Below are positions 12,467-27,905 of a stretch of 64,000 nucleotides of DNA, one piece after another. The stretch comes from Diplosphaera chodatii (lineage: Eukaryota > Chlorophyta > Trebouxiophyceae > Prasiolales > Stichococcaceae). The DNA lies in assembly GCA_032358165.1 (NCBI GenBank), contig JAALGY010000010.1, positions 124,001 to 188,000 of the forward strand, read 5' to 3'. The notes below the pieces were generated by a model. It had not been told where the DNA came from, did not search any database, and saw only the letters and a list, made by a program, of their open reading frames with translations. Each line of letters opens with the position of its first letter. Positions within the stretch are counted from its first letter, which is position 1. Made by a program: the position numbers and the translations under genes.

Positions 12467-13236
12467 GTGGAAGGTCCATACAACTGGTAACCCACAATGA
12501 CATGCGTTGCGTTGCAATCAGATTGCCAGGTCGGCCAACAATGACTCACTTGCTGTCAATGTCCCTTGGCACAAGCGTCGGCCTGCGTATGTAGCGATGC
12601 AAACCGACTCAGTGAATACAACATCATACAATGTGTCACTCAAGACAGTCGCTGCGCGCATGCTCGGGTGCAAAGCACTCGCGCCGTCTTGTACTGAAGA
12701 GGCATCGCATGCATGTGTATATGCTCTCACATCTTGGCAATGCTGGCGCGGGCACACCCGGCACTAGGCGCTCGAGTGCTGCTGCCCAGACTGCCTCCAA
12801 CCACGTTTCAGCGTTTTGTTGCAGTATATCTCAAGTGTTTGGTGGCGGTGTCGGAATCCTTGTGAGGCTGCCTGCTGGCTTCGTGCTACAGGGCGAGCAA
12901 GAGTGTGCAGGGCACAATGCGCTGAACATGCAAATCTTCTGGACGCCCTGCCGGCTCAAGTCAGTAGCAAGCATACCGTTTCTGGCGAGCAAACAGCATC
13001 AGGACTAGTCAGCAGTGCGTTTGGGTGTGGACTGCCAGCGTGCAAGCTGCACGGTGCCAACGCAGGAACTTGTGGCAAGTTATATGTATATGGATCCACC
13101 GGCTTTGCGGCCTGATCCATCCGGCCGAAGCCAGCTCTTCACATGCCAGTAGGTGCCAGTGATCAGGGTATGCTAGCCAATCCCCTGTCCGCATCTTCAA
13201 ACGCATGAAACAAAACATGAACAGAGCATTTCTCAA
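12467..13236. other. Intergenic region between PDI and aquaporin genes
   Basis: Both flanking genes are on the minus strand. This stretch should hold the PDI 3' UTR and the aquaporin promoter and 5' UTR. I see no gene in it; the ORFs present have no recognisable features. Confidence 0.45.
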
Positions 13237-16200
13237 TCAGAGCTCATCGCTGGCGCCTGTCGCGGCAGCCTTGCCGGCAGCAGACGCCTCAGAGTCGGCG
13301 TGCGACTCCACAAACTCGATGAGGTTCTCCTCCGACCGGTCGCCGCTGTAGTCCAGGACCTTGCCGTCCGCCGTGACCATCTTCAGGGTGGGGAACCCGG
13401 ACACCTGGAGCGGCAACAGGCAGCGCTTCCGCCAGCTTGTTTCCAGACGCCCACCTACCGCTGCTGGTGTCAACTTCTACTTGTTTCAGCTTGGCGGTCC
13501 CGAGGCGTGTCCAGCAAGGGCAGTGTGACGCCACAGTCAGGGGAGGGATGCGCACCGCGAACTTCTTGGTGTCTGGGATGTCGTTGGCCGTGGCGTCGAG
13601 CTTGGCAATGACGACCGAGTCATTGTCGGCAAAGGCCTTGCCAACCTTCTCGTAGATCGGCTCCAGCTTCTTGCAGTGCCCGCACCTGCGCCATCCGCAT
13701 GCAACCCTTTCACAATACAAAGCTCTCACACCGACCGACCATGCCTGCACTAGCTGCATGTCGACAGTTGATGCTGAGGTATGTGTTCACAGTCGTCAAG
13801 AGCCAGTCCTGGACGTACCAGGGTGCGTAGAACTCGATGAGCACATTGCGCGGCTTGCCGAACACGATGTCGTTGAAGGTCTTGGCGGTGAGGATCACCA
13901 CAGGGCCGTCGTTCTTCTCCGGTGGCTCCTCACTCTTCACCGTCTTCTCGAGCTTGCCCGCCTGCGTGTGCGCAGAGTGTAAGAAACCATTGAGAGCGCC
14001 ACAGCTTCGTGTAGCACGGTCCCTCTTGCTGCAGAAGTACAGCAACTGACAGAGCCGCTCCTGATATTACTCGTGACTGCACCCAGGGCTGCTCGTCCCA
14101 CATGCTGTGGCAAGTGGACAGCGTATCACGGTGCGTCCCTTGCAGAACTAAATCCTGGCCGCACCTCGAAGTCCTTCAGGAACTGCGGCAGCGCGGAGGC
14201 CTCGGCGCCGCTGATGACATACTTGCCGTCGCCCTCCTGGTCGTGGATGACGAATGCGGGCGTGTCCTGCGTCATTGCAGGGTTGCGACTGGTGTTGAGC
14301 TGTCACAGTGCTGACCAGTAGCAATGACCTGGCACCACAGCTTGCCGCCAGAGGAGACTGGATGCGCGGTGGGGTGCATACACAACAACAGAAGGCGCGT
14401 TCACTGCGGAGCGCGGGCGGTCACAACAACACGTCATGGTGCACTGCGAGACAGCAAGGATGAAGGCCGGCATTGGAGCGCCGGTGCCATGCAAGGAGAT
14501 TGCTTTGGCGACCAGCAATGCGGCAGGTAGCCGGAGATGTGACTGGGTGCATCTCGAGCCGGACCTTGGCCTTGATGCCGAAGAAGTCCAGCGCGCCCTC
14601 GTTGCCATCCACCTCCGCGAAAATCATGGTGACCTTGTCGGTCGTCTTGCCGGCCTCGATCAGCGCCTCCTTGAAAGCCTTGTTGCTCTCGTGGGCCTGC
14701 AGCGAGGACGAGCGCAGTCCTGAAAGCAGCTGCCTCCACCGAAGCTTGCAGTGTGCCACAAAGAACAGCAGCAGCTGAGACTCGAGGCTCCCGCATGCCA
14801 GCTTGCCAACGGGTGGTCAAGCTGGTACTGGTGCTGAATGAAAGTGCGCAGGCGGACGTGTGGACCAGGCTGCGCATGAGAGCTGTCCTCCGGAGTATTG
14901 TGTCGAGGGTGCAGCCTGATCGCCCACAGCAGCGCACCTTGGACACGAAGCCCAGCAGCTTGGGGCTGGTGCTGGAGAACACCTTTTGCAGCGCCTTGCG
15001 GTTCTTGGGGTTCCTGCGCATGACGAGAACCAGGCCATCTACCATTTGCGCCACACGAATGTTCTAACTGACAATAAGCAATCCAGCGGACGCTCGTGCA
15101 GGCTTCTCAGCGCTGGGCTCACTGGTCCAGGGTCACGATGGCGGGGGCGGCGGCCTTCTCCACCCAGGCGGCCAGGTCGGCCTTCTCAAAGGCGCCGTCA
15201 TACGACTTGGGGGCCTCAGCGTCCGCCTGCAGCAGCACCAGCGCCGGTCCCTTGCTGCCTGCAGCATTGGGGAACAGCAGGCGTCAGTGATAGTTTGGAG
15301 ATGATGTGCAATCAGCTGGAGCACCGAGCTTGGCAACCAGGTTGGCGGTGCACTCAGCCAGATCACTGCAGAAGCAGCGTATCGCACAGGAGCACGCAAA
15401 GCAAGGGTTCCAGGCTCCAGGGGCGCGTCGCACCCTTGGCCTCGGCCAGCAGCGAAGCGTCGGTTGTGTGCCCGAAGTCGTAGTCGCCGCGCAGGCCGTT
15501 GGCGGCGGCGGTGTACGCCTCGAAGGCGGCACCAGTCTCGCCCTCCGGGAAGACGCCAATGACTGCAGCCACAGAGTTTGGTGACTTTCAAGGGTCCAGC
15601 AGGAGATTCGTCAGCTGCTATCAGATGACTCTGCTGGTCAGCTTGAATGTTGTAAGACTGCTGCCCCTGACCCATGTCCGTGCTGCTGCGCATGCAGACG
15701 GCACCCCTGCAAGGTCACATCTGCTGGGGGTCGCTCTGCAGAGAGCGGTGTTCGCGGCTGCGATTTTAAAGGGCCTCACCGGCGGTGTCCTTATCATCGT
15801 CAAAGGCGCGGAAGGCCTTCACAGCGGCGGCATCCGACAGCAGCAGCGAGGGCGGGCCGGCCTGCTTGCGGAGGTACGACACGATGCCCGAGCTTTCGCG
15901 GGGGCCCTCGTACTCTGCCGGAGAGTCGGTGCTGCCGTCCCTGAAGATCTGCAGTAGCATGCGGCAGGGTGTTCGTGAGGTGCTCTGCCAGTTCTGTTGT
16001 TGCCTGAATTTCTGCTAGCAGGCAGTGCAGTCCAATCCTTCTAAGGACAGTCATCAGCCTTCTCTGCTGTCGGCTTCGAAGCATCCATTTGCTCCTCAAA
16101 TGCCAGGTTGCTCAGTAAGCGCCTCCGGCCGATGGCACAGGCCAGATCGCCAGTGAGACGCCTCCAGGCATATCCGTTGTTGGGGTGAGGCTGACCTTGA

Positions 16201-17246
16201 TGGTGGGGAAGCCCTTGATGCCGAACTTCTCGGCCAGCGCCTTGTTGGCATCGGTGGTGCAGTCCACTTTGGCGAGGGCGATGGGCTTGTCACCGCCCTG
16301 GAGCTTCTTGGCGGCTGCCTCCCACTCGGGCGCGAGTTTCTGCAAGTCAAGGCATTTGATAGCCAGTTTTGATAGCCTGGTGTCAGCTTGTCATACTGTT
16401 GCCTGCGCAGCACCCACAAACCGAGCTGAGCCTGGCAGCCATAAGAACAAGTGACCCCCCAACACTGGAAGTGGCCCATGGATCTCCAAACTCACCTTGC
16501 AGTGGCCGCACCTGCAATATGCAGATACGGGACACCATCATATATTGCGTTTTGATGCCTTGATCGGACGTGCAGCCGTCTGAACAGGGCCGAATGCCGT
16601 TAGGAATGCTCGACGATTGCAGCAGGTTCCGTACATCCTGACTTCAGCACAGGCACAGGATCCTTACCAGGGAGCGTAGAATTCCACAGCCGCAAAGGAG
16701 TTGTCCTGCACAAGAAGCAAACACCAATTAAGTCGGCAGGCTTCCCAAGTTCATCTGCAGCTGGGTCGCCCCACCAGGTTGGACTGAGGGCGAGCCGCAC
16801 GCAAAGCGGTGTGTTTCTGCCACTCCATTGATGTGCACATGCACTCCGAAAAACCCGCCACTTGCGCCTGTTGTTTGCTTCCCATACATGAGGTTGCACT
16901 GCAGCTGCTTGCATGTGCCCGATGCCATTACAACAAGGCTCGGCCTGGAATGGCTGGTGTGCAGGCCTGCTGTACTGTACTGTTTTGCAGTCACAAAATG
17001 TGACGCAGCTTTACAGCAAACATGCTACTAACACCAGCTTATACAGCATGAATCGCGTCGCAGCTCTCTCAGCAGCCACCTGGTTCAAGAAAGTTGTGTC
17101 ATGTTGCTGCTCACCTTGATCAGCTTGTCGAAACCATCAGCGTCTGTGACGGTTACCACCGCCTCTGCTTCCTCTGCACGTACTGATACTGCAGAGGATA
17201 ATACAATGCAAAGCAGCAGCCCCACAGCCAGCCGCGTCCTCGCCAT
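13237..17246 (-). CDS. Protein disulfide isomerase, ER type, two thioredoxin-like active sites
   Basis: Makes and reshuffles disulfide bonds in secretory proteins in the ER lumen. The start is ATG at 17246: MARTRLAV then [16 protein letters not shown], a good signal peptide, followed by [19 protein letters not shown]. The a domain reads [23 protein letters not shown], with [16 protein letters not shown]. Middle b and b' domains follow ([33 protein letters not shown]). The a' domain reads [24 protein letters not shown], with [17 protein letters not shown]. It ends in GASDEL and a TGA at 13237-13239. SDEL is a plausible variant of the KDEL/HDEL retrieval signal. The classical a-b-b'-a' order and about 500 residues fit the plant PDI class. 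Both CGHC motifs are interrupted by introns at the same place, between Trp and Cys. In-frame ATGs lie further upstream, but this one directly precedes the signal peptide. Confidence 0.93.
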
Positions 17247-17916
17247 GCGTCCTGGTGGGCAGCAAATACCGCAACGAACGTTCCTGTCACCTGAGGAGAC
17301 TTGCAAAGCGGCCTTCCACCGGTGCAGCAATCAACAGCTCAATGATGGGCAGAAGTGTTGCAAGCACAGACTGACGTACGCGTTTCGCTGCGCACGACCC
17401 TCTTGATTACTCGGGGCACTCCATCATTCCCGGCTGGTGATTGGGCGGAGTCCTCACACCGAGCTCACACGGTGACGACACGCCTTGATATGCCGAGATC
17501 GACTGACCCAGCCCGCTGGTCAGAGGCCCTGCTTTCCAGTTTGCTTTGCTTTGTCCAACTAACACATGTGCTGTCCTGGACGTTGCATCGGTTGGCACGG
17601 AGGAGCTTACAGTATACACATATAGATAATATGCACAGTTTGATTCACCTCCGTGCTGTTGGGATTGTGTCCCTGCCTGTCTGACGCCTACCTCACTCGC
17701 AACCAACTAGCCTCAACTGCCTCAGTTCCGCTACGCACACAGCACCCTGCAGCCTCGCCACCTAAAGTCGAGCACTGCGTGCTGTGCCGCCGCGGCTGCG
17801 GCAGCTAGAAGGGCAGCAATGCGCGAGGGGCACGCGGTAGCAGGCGGCTGCCAGCAACCAGCAGGACGCTTCATAACACCCTGAAGGCGCCAGAAAGCAA
17901 ACGACAGACGCATCGT
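17247..17916. other. Intergenic region between eEF1A and PDI genes
   Basis: Both neighbours are on the minus strand. The part next to 17916 is the eEF1A 3' UTR, and the part next to 17246 the PDI promoter and 5' UTR. No ORF here resembles a protein. Confidence 0.45.
17607..17611 (-). terminator. Possible TGTAA poly(A) signal of eEF1A
   Basis: TTACA on the + strand reads TGTAA on the minus strand, about 306 nt past the eEF1A stop. TGTAA is the usual green-algal poly(A) signal. A five-base match can occur by chance. Confidence 0.35.
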
Positions 17917-21300
<3,384 letters not shown>

Positions 21301-21907
21301 GGTGGCGACTTGTGTATCACCAAGCCCAGCGGCAGACGGTGTTGGCTTGCGATGTCAGACCTGCAGCCAACGACAGTACAGCAGCTCAGGTCTGCCTGCT
21401 GCGAACGTGTGAATTCTCCATCTCCCGGCTGCGGCGTGCCAGCAATCGGCGTGTGACGCATCACAGCGCCTCGGCGCCGTCAAAGCTCTGACAGCCCGCA
21501 GCTAGCGTTGTGCAGCCCGCCGTTCATCGCAGCTGGTGCATCCAGGCTCACCTGGTGCTCAGGGCGCCAGGAGTTGCGCGTGCAAAAGCTGAAAGGGCCC
21601 GGGCCGGGAAGGTCCGGCGGCCAAGGAAATCACACCGGGAAGTCATAGGATTGTAATAGGGCTAGGGTCCCCTAACAGCTGCGGATTTACAAGCATGTCC
21701 ATGCTGCAGTGGCAACCTGCGGGTTTACAGCAGGGTACCCTGCGTAACAACGTACCAAGCAACATGCACCCACAGCAGTCAGCCAAGCGACTGTAGTGTA
21801 CATAAACACGACAGTGATTTGTCCACAAAAGTACAGGCTCCGCAAGGCAGGACGACAGATGAACCGAGGAGCCAGCCACTTCCAAGTCTACATGCCCGAG
21901 GGTTCGT
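21301..21907. promoter_or_regulatory. eEF1A upstream region and 3' UTR of the next gene
   Basis: The stretch next to the eEF1A start contains a very GC-rich patch (about 21595-21625) that may be the core promoter. The part near 21907 is the 3' UTR of the next minus-strand gene and holds two TGTAA motifs on that strand, at 21687-21691 and 21724-21728, about 220 and 180 nt past its stop. No gene is seen here. Confidence 0.35.
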
Positions 21908-24550
21908 TCAGCATTCACGGTTGTGGAAGTAAGGGACGTTGATGTCCAACAGCCCAATTACGGTCATCCATTTCAGGACCACTGCCACCGCCAGCGCAGC
22001 CAGACCATACTGCAAGATCTGCAGCAGCGCAGCACTATGTGAGGTCGCATTGTCAGAGTTACCACCCACGGAATGACTTACATTGCCACCCAAAACTCAG
22101 GTCAAGTTCTGTGTTGCATGTGCTTTGAGTGTGCAAGAGCTCGGTAGCAGTAGCTAGCCACCACACCATGCTGGTGCCGCCTGTGCGGGACCACGGGTGC
22201 AGGCGCCAGCGCAGCAAGGACATGACACCTTGGTGCAGAAATGAAAAGTTGACACATCGTTCACTCATGCGCGCACCTGGTATGCAAATGTAGCGCCAGT
22301 GGTGCATGCTCGCAGTGCAACTAGCACATGCCCGATGCCTGCGGCAGCCAACGCAGACCGCAGCAGCTTGGGAGTTCTGCCGTCCAGGCGGCCCTGACTT
22401 TCGGTGATCTGCAGAATAGTTGGGGTGCACTCGCTTAGTCACCCATGGCAGGGTCTGCATACAATATCCAGCTGCTGTTCGTGTTCAAGATGCTCATTGC
22501 ACACTTGCATGCAGCTGCTGGCTGCGACCGATTGCTGAGACAACTGCGACAGATGCATCACCCTCAAAAGGCAGGTGACGATGGAAGCAGCCGATGCCAG
22601 CAGTACTAGCTGCCTCAGAAGCACGCCATGCAGTGGCACCAGCTGGTTGCCATGAGGCAGTTGCCACAGCCACCCGCCCAGCGTCTGTGAAAACCATCAA
22701 GAATGTATGTGCTCATCCAGCTTGACTGCCAATGCAACGATGCCAGGACCCCGCATGGCTGGATGAACAGCAGCTGCAACCCTGAGCCTTTTCTGCATCA
22801 TGATGACCCCCTGCAGTACTGGGGTACTTGAGGGGTATGTCAATTGCGTGCTATGCTATCTCGCTGAAACTTGATGGGCATACCAGCGCCAATACCTCCC
22901 GCGTTTGAACAGTCAGCACGCCAGCAGGGTGGTCTATAATACTTGCTCTTCGCACCGAGCGGAAAATCAGCAGCGGCAGACCCAGTGGCAGCAGGCTCTC
23001 CAGCCATTGGTACAGGATGCCCTCCGGCCCTTTAGCAGGCCGGGATATCCTCTGCCACATCTTCTGCCAGAAACCTGCCTGCTCGGCAATAGAAGCAATG
23101 GATGAGGCTGTTGCCCAGACCAACAATGGTATAGGCGTGTACTCGGTACGTCTGGTCCAAATGGATCTTAGATGCTGGTTGAATGCGTGTGTTGACAGCG
23201 CTTGATGACGAATCCTTCACGCCAAGCACTGGAGCATGTATTTTCATGAAGCGTCCGGGGACAGTAATGAGACATTGCATGGTCTCACAGAAACACGCGC
23301 CTGGCTGCTAGCCGAAGGGTGTGCGGCGTCCGATGCATGCTTGACCACAACAGAAAGCAGGACAGCGGCCGCTGCTCCAAGTGCTGGCAACGCATACAAC
23401 ACGAAGACGATGCTGCATCGTCAGGAGAGCAAGGTGTTGTGGTTGTTCGCTGATCTCACTCGATCAGGTGGTTGAATGCACAACTGCACTGTATGCTGAA
23501 ACCACCATCCTCACAGCAGTAGGCTAGGCGTAGAATGTGGACTTCGTAGGCAGAAACCGAGCAGGTTCTCATGTCATGCCATGTCGTCTGGATCATCACC
23601 ATATACAGTGAACTGGTTCATGCATCGCGAGGCCTACGCTGCCGAGCGCAACAAGAGCGTAGATGGCTGCAGCTCCGCAGGCAACAGCTATAAATGCTGC
23701 CAGCTCTGGGTACAGGTCCGTTGCCAGGCGATGGTGTTTTGCGGCATCCTACACACAGGGCAGGAGCGCTTGTCAGCCTGCACTTGATGTGAGCCGATCA
23801 CGTTTGCTGAACACGGCAAAGTCGTTGCACAGCTGGAGCATTGTAAGCGAGGTGCTGCCATAGGTGCAGCAGACGGGAAGCACTCACACGCCGCGGGTAC
23901 GCTTCCCTGTTGGCACTGAGTAGCATATATAAAGCACTCACCGCTAGTACCCACAGGATGGCAGCAAGGGGCCAGGCGCCCACGCCCACATGCTGCAGCA
24001 GCAACTGCGTGGCCACGGTGGGGCGTCCCCTCAGCGCCGAATGGAACACGAAGGACGGCGCAATCACCAGATGCACTGAGAGACCTGCCATAGCGGGAAT
24101 GTTGCAACTCTCAATGCACCTGCCAGCAGTGCAGCTGCAGCATGTTGTGAACTCTTGCATGGCTGCATCCTCCCATTGAGTAACAAACATGCCAGCGTTG
24201 GCATGGCACGCATGACAGCCTGGAACTAGGGGAAGCCCATGTCAAAGAGCCGGCGCCGTGGCAACTCACACACGAATGCCGCCGTTAGGAAAAAGCAGTA
24301 CTTGCCCACGAAGCGCTCCATGGGGTGCAGCTTGGCCTTGCCTGTATGCACGACTGCAAATCAGTCAAACTATTCCACTATGCTGCATTGCCACAGCGGT
24401 ATTGCACGAAACGCAGCGAGCAAGAGCAAGCGCTGCATGATGTAGAATGCGCTGCACACAGCAGCGCCTCACCTTGTGCGCCGTCAATCCCATCGTTGAG
24501 TGCGGCTGCAGAGGATGAAGCACGGCATGATACCGCGGATGGTCTTCCAA
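21908..24550 (-). CDS. Multi-pass membrane protein of unknown function, paralogue 1
   Basis: I do not recognise the family. Exons that match its neighbour exon for exon include LNDGIDGAQ joined to GKAKLHPMERFVGKYCFF; GRPTVATQLLLQHVGVGAW with PLAAILWVLAV; LYPELAAFIAVACGAAAIY with ALVALGSVGLA; VFVLYALPALGAAAAVLLSV; LLPLGLPLLIFRSVR; LLRQLVLLASAASIVTCLLR; LLRSALAAAGIGHVLVALRA; and YGLAALAVAVVLKWMTVIG. The protein ends VPYFHNREC, stop at 21908-21910. About eight hydrophobic segments separated by short loops suggest an integral membrane protein. No catalytic motif, transporter signature or signal peptide stands out. The start is not determined; the most upstream supported exon is near 24470-24530. 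Conservation of this layout in the paralogue is the main reason to trust it. Confidence 0.6.
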
Positions 24551-25260
24551 TCTGCGTCAGATCAATGGTGTGCATTCACAGCCTGCCGTCAAACGCGACA
24601 AGGATCGACTCGCATCGGCACGTCGCAGTAGTGGCAGTCTGGCATGCGCGGTGGCGGCAGAGAACAACAATCACCTTGCGTGTGGTGACTGCAAACGCGG
24701 GAGATATTATTTTGTAGCAGGATCCATCGTGTCGCACTGCCGCACGCGCTCGTGGATCCAGTTGTCTGCAGAACCCTGGCTCCATGCATGCACGCCGCCA
24801 GGCCGGACCCTTGCTCGCAGTGGAGGACGCCTTGCCAGCATGAGCCCACAATTGAACGAGAGCCTCCGCATTGCATCATGGTCTATGGTGACGATCCGCA
24901 GCGTCGAATTGCTCTGACACTCTTGTACATCTCGGTGGGACAATGCATGGTGCCCTCGGACTCTTCACCTCCCGTAGCCGGCACGAAGGCTGTCAAGGTT
25001 GCGGCAGCCTGCAATTTCGAAAAAACCTGTCACATATTCCGTGATCCGCCTGGAACAATTGCTTGTTCTGTCCCAGAAGCAATCCAGGCTGTGGAGGCAA
25101 AACTGAAACGGTGGGCACGTGAGGCGACATCTCGGACGGGTCCGACCGCCCTTCAGCACGAACGATCATGCTCTGCACATGCATTGCGGTCGACACGGTT
25201 GCTCGACCGGGCAGAAACGATGCAGTCGGCAATCCTGCTGTTGGTGTAAGCCTGCCCGCC

Positions 25261-25300
25261 CAGATCTGCGTGCGCCCAGCCAGATCTGCGTGCGCTCAGC
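25261..25300. repeat. 20-bp tandem duplication
   Basis: CAGATCTGCGTGCGCCCAGC at 25261-25280 is repeated at 25281-25300 with one mismatch. It lies between the two membrane-protein paralogues. Confidence 0.9.
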
Positions 25301-25589
25301 CAGGGTTTGATCTTTGCGCATGGGAGTTCTTGGCACCATTTGCCCCAGCGAATGCGCAATGTTCTAGTACGCTTGCTGCTGATGAGCTAAGGCTTCGAGG
25401 TCAAAACACGAAACGCATCCGAGGTGTTGTTGTAGTGGTAGTGTGGCACGCCACCAGATATAAAACAGTACGCTGAGGTCCTGAAGTTGCCATCCGTCCG
25501 GGATGGTGCCCTGAAGCTGACATGCTGATATGCTGAGAGTGACACGGTCGGACACTGGACTAGCGACCCAGGTTGCAGGTTCCTGGCGG

Positions 25590-27905
25590 TCAGTCCTTCT
25601 GCAAACGCTTGGCCTCCAAGGTCACCCATTTCATGACCACTGCCGCCGTCAGCGCAGCCAGACCACCATACGCTACCTGCAGCACAGCAGCATCATCAGC
25701 ACTCGGGCACACAAGCACGCAGGCAGCATGCTGCGTAGTAGCTAGGTTGAGCGACCCCAAGCACCTCATTTGTGCTACGTGCAGTCATGCACAGCCATTT
25801 GGAATACCAGTCATCACAGCAGGACTGCATGCTGAGACCAGCGACGGTTGGGCTGGCTGCAGAGGTGCATGTGCAACATGATAGATTCAGGTATGCCTTG
25901 CTGTCACGGCAATGTATCTCATTGCACACCTGGTGTGCAGTGCTTGCCGCAGCCGAGCGTGCTTGTAGCGCGATCAGCACGTGCCCGACGGTCGCAGCCG
26001 ACAGCGCCGCCCGCAGCAGCTTGAAGGTGCCGCCACCCAGGCGGCCCCGGTTCTCGGCATCCTGCAGGGATTTGGTGTGCACGAAGCCTTACCAGGCGGC
26101 GCTGTGATCCGCACCCAGCATCGATTCCTCCACGATATGGTGTGCTTTTGCCGCAGGCGCTGCTTCACACTTGGTGGGGAAACTGCTGTCACACCTTCAG
26201 GGAGAAGGCGGCGACTGCAGCGCCAACGGACTGCAGCACCAGCTTCTTCAGCAGCACACCATGCACCGGCCCCAGCCGGTTGACCGCATCGGGCAAAGGC
26301 CACAGCCACCCGCCCAGCGTCTGCACATCACAGCATCGGGCTTGGGACCTCACTGACCTTCAGAATGTCCTATGCCTTTGGATGCTGCCTCCTGCTTCAC
26401 ACGTTATGCCAGCCGCACCACGTGAAGGCAAGCACAGAACACCACGGGGCGTTGGGCTGTTGTGCAAGTCACAGAACAGCAACATGCCCAATCGGAACTG
26501 ACATCTTTGCTCAGCCAGCCGTGCTCAACGAGAATGAGTAAAAAATAGCGGTGATCTAGTTCAACGTGACCCCACCGAGCGATACACCAGCAGCGGCACC
26601 CCCAGTGGCAGCAGGAAGGAGAGCGCCTGGTACAGGGTGCCCTCCGCCCCCTTGTTGGGCGCCATCAGCTTCTGCCATGCACTCCGCAGCGCAGTCGCCT
26701 GTGAGGTACGAGATGCGTCATCGAGTTTTGGAGTATCACTGTGCTGCGGGTGGTGACCCATCAGCCCAGGTGCTCAGGTCCATGCAACATGCGACGTAGA
26801 GCAGGGGTGCGGGCATTGTTGCTGCCAGCTTGCAAGATGGCAGCGAGATGCCTGCAGTGAGATGCTCGCTATGGCTTGTGGATGGGCGTGCCTGGCTGCC
26901 GGCCCAAGATGACGATGCACCAGTCGCCTTGACGCCCGCCGAGATGGCGGCTGCCGCTCCAAGAGCCGGGATCGCCGATAGCAGGAATGCGATGCTGCAG
27001 AGGGAATGAACTCGCTCTTATTCACCGCTGTGCACGTCACCCAGTCTTGGTTTTCAGCAGCATGTGTTGCAGAAGTGCATGACGAATGTTGTAATGTTGC
27101 TGTAAATATTGCGGAAGGTGAATCTCGCATCCTGCAGGCAGGGTGAAGAAGCTGCAGGCGAGTTGCACTGCATGAGGCCAAGTGCTACCTTTTGGCAGTT
27201 GCGGGGTTTTGCCATGCAAGCCCCAGGTTGCCGAGTGCAGCGACGGAGTAGACGGCGGCAGCGCCGCAGCCTAGCGCCACATACGATCCCAACCGCTGGT
27301 ATGTGTCTGATGACAGGCGCTCATGACGCGCGGCGTCCTGCGCCAAAAAGATGCTCAGTTGATCTGTTTCAGGCAGGCACGGCGTGTTTGACAGCAAATG
27401 GCAGCGCCTTGCAGGCTTCAGGCAATGCTTTGATGCTACTTGCCAGCCATTTGTACCGCAACCAGATCAGCGACCTACCGCCAGAACCCAAAGGATGGCA
27501 GCGACAGGCCAGGCGCTCACGCCCACGTGCTGCAGCAGCGACTGGGTCGCGGCAGTGGGGCACCCCGACAGCGCCTGCCGGAATGCTGTGTCCGGCGCAA
27601 CCACCAGCAGCGCTGCCAGGCCTGCGGCGCCCCACAGTCAGTGTGTGCCCTCCGTGCGTTAGCCAGTCGACCTGCTGCTGCTGCTGGTGCTGCCGCGTCG
27701 CTGCTGCATGCTTGACAGCCTCCGCATACAGCCTCACTGCAGCAGATAGACGCTGTCAGCAGCACAGTTCGGACTTTGAACAAAGGAGCTGCGCTGTCGT
27801 GGAGCTCACCCACGGTGGCCACTGTTGAGGCTGTCAGCGCCACGTTGGCGCCTTGTCCAAATGACCGCGCTTGCTCCTGACCTGCGCAAGGATTGGGAGT
27901 CATCA
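25590..27905 (-). CDS. Multi-pass membrane protein of unknown function, paralogue 2
   Basis: The tandem partner of the preceding minus-strand gene. Matching exons: FGQGANVALTASTVATVG; SGCPTAATQSLLQHVGVSAW with PVAAILWVLAV; YQRLGSYVALGCGAAAVY with SVAALGNLGLA; AIPALGAAAAISAGVKAT; AEGTLYQALSFLLPLGVPLL with VYRSVGS; GPVHGVLLKKLVLQSVGAAV; LLRAALSAATVGHVLIALQA; and VAYGGLAALTAAVVMKWVTL. It ends EAKRLQKD with a stop at 25590-25592, so the C-terminus differs from that of paralogue 1. By eye roughly half the residues match in the aligned segments. The start codon is not determined; the most upstream supported exon ends the similarity near 27905. Function unknown. Confidence 0.6.
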
